This document shows, in pieces, positions 8,372 through 8,579 of a stretch of 8,579 nt of DNA. This stretch comes from Anaerolineae bacterium (lineage in GTDB: Bacteria; Chloroflexota; Anaerolineae; B4-G1; SLSP01), in contig JAFGNI010000755.1 of assembly GCA_016927095.1 (NCBI GenBank), forward strand, positions 1 through 8,579, given 5' to 3'. A program made the translations under genes and the position numbers. Position 1 is the stretch's first letter, and each line of letters begins with the position of its first letter. The notes under the pieces were generated by a model. It did not search any database, had not been told where the DNA came from, and saw only the letters and a list, made by a program, of their open reading frames with translations.

Positions 8372-8403
8372 GAAAGTCGTCGCAATCGATTCGCCCACAA
8401 TCC

Positions 8404-8432
8404 ATGATACAGCCTAAGGCGACCGGCGGCAA
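8404..8432 (-). promoter_or_regulatory. Predicted sigma70-type promoter of the minus-strand regulator operon
   Basis: On the minus strand, TTGCCG (8432-8427, four of six to the -35 consensus) is followed after 17 bp by TATCAT (8409-8404, five of six to the -10). Transcription would begin near 8397, leaving a leader of about 38 nt before ATG 8359. No other promoter is needed for the next two genes, which follow with an 8-nt overlap and a 21-nt gap. This is a prediction from consensus and spacing only. Confidence 0.55.
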
Positions 8433-8440
8433 ACTCATCC

Positions 8441-8473
8441 CTTGACGATCTCTTGAGAGTACCTTGACGGTAG
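8441..8473 (+). promoter_or_regulatory. Predicted SARP operator: three direct repeats at 11-bp spacing
   Basis: Three copies of CTTGA(C/G) start at 8441, 8452 and 8463, exactly 11 bp apart. The first and third share CTTGACG; the middle one is CTTGAGA. In characterised SARP promoters (ActII-ORF4, DnrI, AfsR types), direct repeats with an 11-bp period lie on one DNA face and the last repeat sits about 8 bp before the -10. Here the last CTTGACG ends at 8469 and a TAGAAT begins at 8479. The site lies between the BTAD operon and a divergent reading frame. Which regulator binds is inference. Confidence 0.65.
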
Positions 8474-8484
8474 TCCCGTAGAAT
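8464..8484 (+). promoter_or_regulatory. Predicted activator-dependent promoter facing the divergent gene
   Basis: A TAGAAT -10-like box at 8479-8484 has no properly spaced -35: TTGACG at 8464-8469 is only 9 bp away and TTGAGA at 8453-8458 is 20 bp away. A missing or mis-spaced -35 overlapped by the last operator repeat is expected where an OmpR-like activator contacts polymerase. Transcription would start near 8491, about 40 nt before the start codon at 8533. Confidence 0.45.
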
Positions 8485-8532
8485 AGGGATGATCGGCACA
8501 GACGGCAGCAACGCGAAGCGCGGAAAGCGGTG

Positions 8533-8579
8533 ATGAAGATGACACGTCAGCCTATCGTCTACCTAGCTTACTTGCTGCG
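8533..8579 (+). CDS. Start of a divergent gene, product unknown (cut by window edge)
   Basis: An open frame begins at ATG 8533 and runs off the right edge, giving MKMTRQPIVYLAYLL. A GTG at 8530 and an ATG at 8539 are in-frame alternative starts. A weak purine-rich GGAAAG lies upstream at 8522-8527. Lys and Arg followed by a run of hydrophobic residues would suit the beginning of a signal peptide or membrane anchor, but too little is visible to call it. The main support is position: it starts about 40 nt after the predicted transcription start of the right-facing promoter with SARP-type direct repeats. If real, it is the nearest candidate target of the regulators encoded on the other strand. 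Only 15 complete codons are visible, so this is tentative. Confidence 0.4.
   Translation, partial: MKMTRQPIVYLAYLL

Noticed and set aside
8384..8391. 8-bp palindrome AATCGATT near the predicted start of the minus-strand transcript
   Set aside because: Too short and without flanking symmetry; easily expected by chance and no partner site found.
8360..8398. Longer start of gene 1 at GTG 8398 (13 extra residues)
   Set aside because: It coincides with the predicted transcription start, lacks a ribosome site, and the winged-helix similarity begins after ATG 8359, which has GGAGG at ideal distance.
8489..8533. 14-codon leader frame (MIGTDGSNAKRGKR) ending in TGATG over the start at 8533
   Set aside because: The start-stop overlap is attractive for translational coupling, but the predicted transcription start is near 8491, so its ATG is probably not in the message, and it has no ribosome site.
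1..8579. CRISPR arrays, tRNA/rRNA genes, insertion sequences or toxin-antitoxin genes
   Set aside because: No spaced repeat array, cloverleaf, transposase motif or terminal inverted repeat could be found on either strand.

Overview
The window is high-GC bacterial DNA. It is almost entirely filled by very large, minus-strand genes for transcriptional regulators of the SARP/BTAD type: an OmpR-like winged helix plus a bacterial transcriptional activation domain, followed in the two complete genes by a P-loop NTPase and TPR-like repeats. Several giant BTAD-ATPase-TPR regulators side by side, at this GC content, best fit a Chloroflexota lineage. A high-GC actinomycete is the main alternative. This placement is inference from gene content only; no marker gene is present.

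Reading in the direction of transcription (right to left): (1) 8359-4778 encodes a 1193-aa BTAD/NB-ARC-like/TPR regulator with an AfsR-like layout. (2) 4785-628 encodes a 1385-aa BTAD/AAA_16-like ATPase/TPR regulator with an extra C-terminal concanavalin A-like (DUF1349-like) beta domain. Its start overlaps the end of gene 1 by 8 nt. (3) 606 to the left edge is the N-terminal 202 codons of a third BTAD regulator, starting with GTG 21 nt after gene 2. Over this stretch it aligns without gaps to gene 2, at about 60% amino-acid identity by eye. The three genes look like one operon with no internal promoter or terminator that I can see.

The only real intergenic region is about 170 bp at the right end (8360-8532). 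It holds a plausible sigma70-type promoter firing left into the operon (TTGCCG - 17 bp - TATCAT) and, beside it, three direct CTTGA(C/G) repeats at exact 11-bp spacing, followed 9 bp later by a TAGAAT -10-like box pointing right. This is the layout of SARP-activated promoters. It faces the start of a divergent reading frame at 8533 (cut by the window edge) with a hydrophobic N-terminus. My working model is that one or more regulators of the operon bind these repeats and activate the divergent gene, possibly also affecting their own promoter, with the NTPase, TPR and ConA-like modules acting as switch and sensor.
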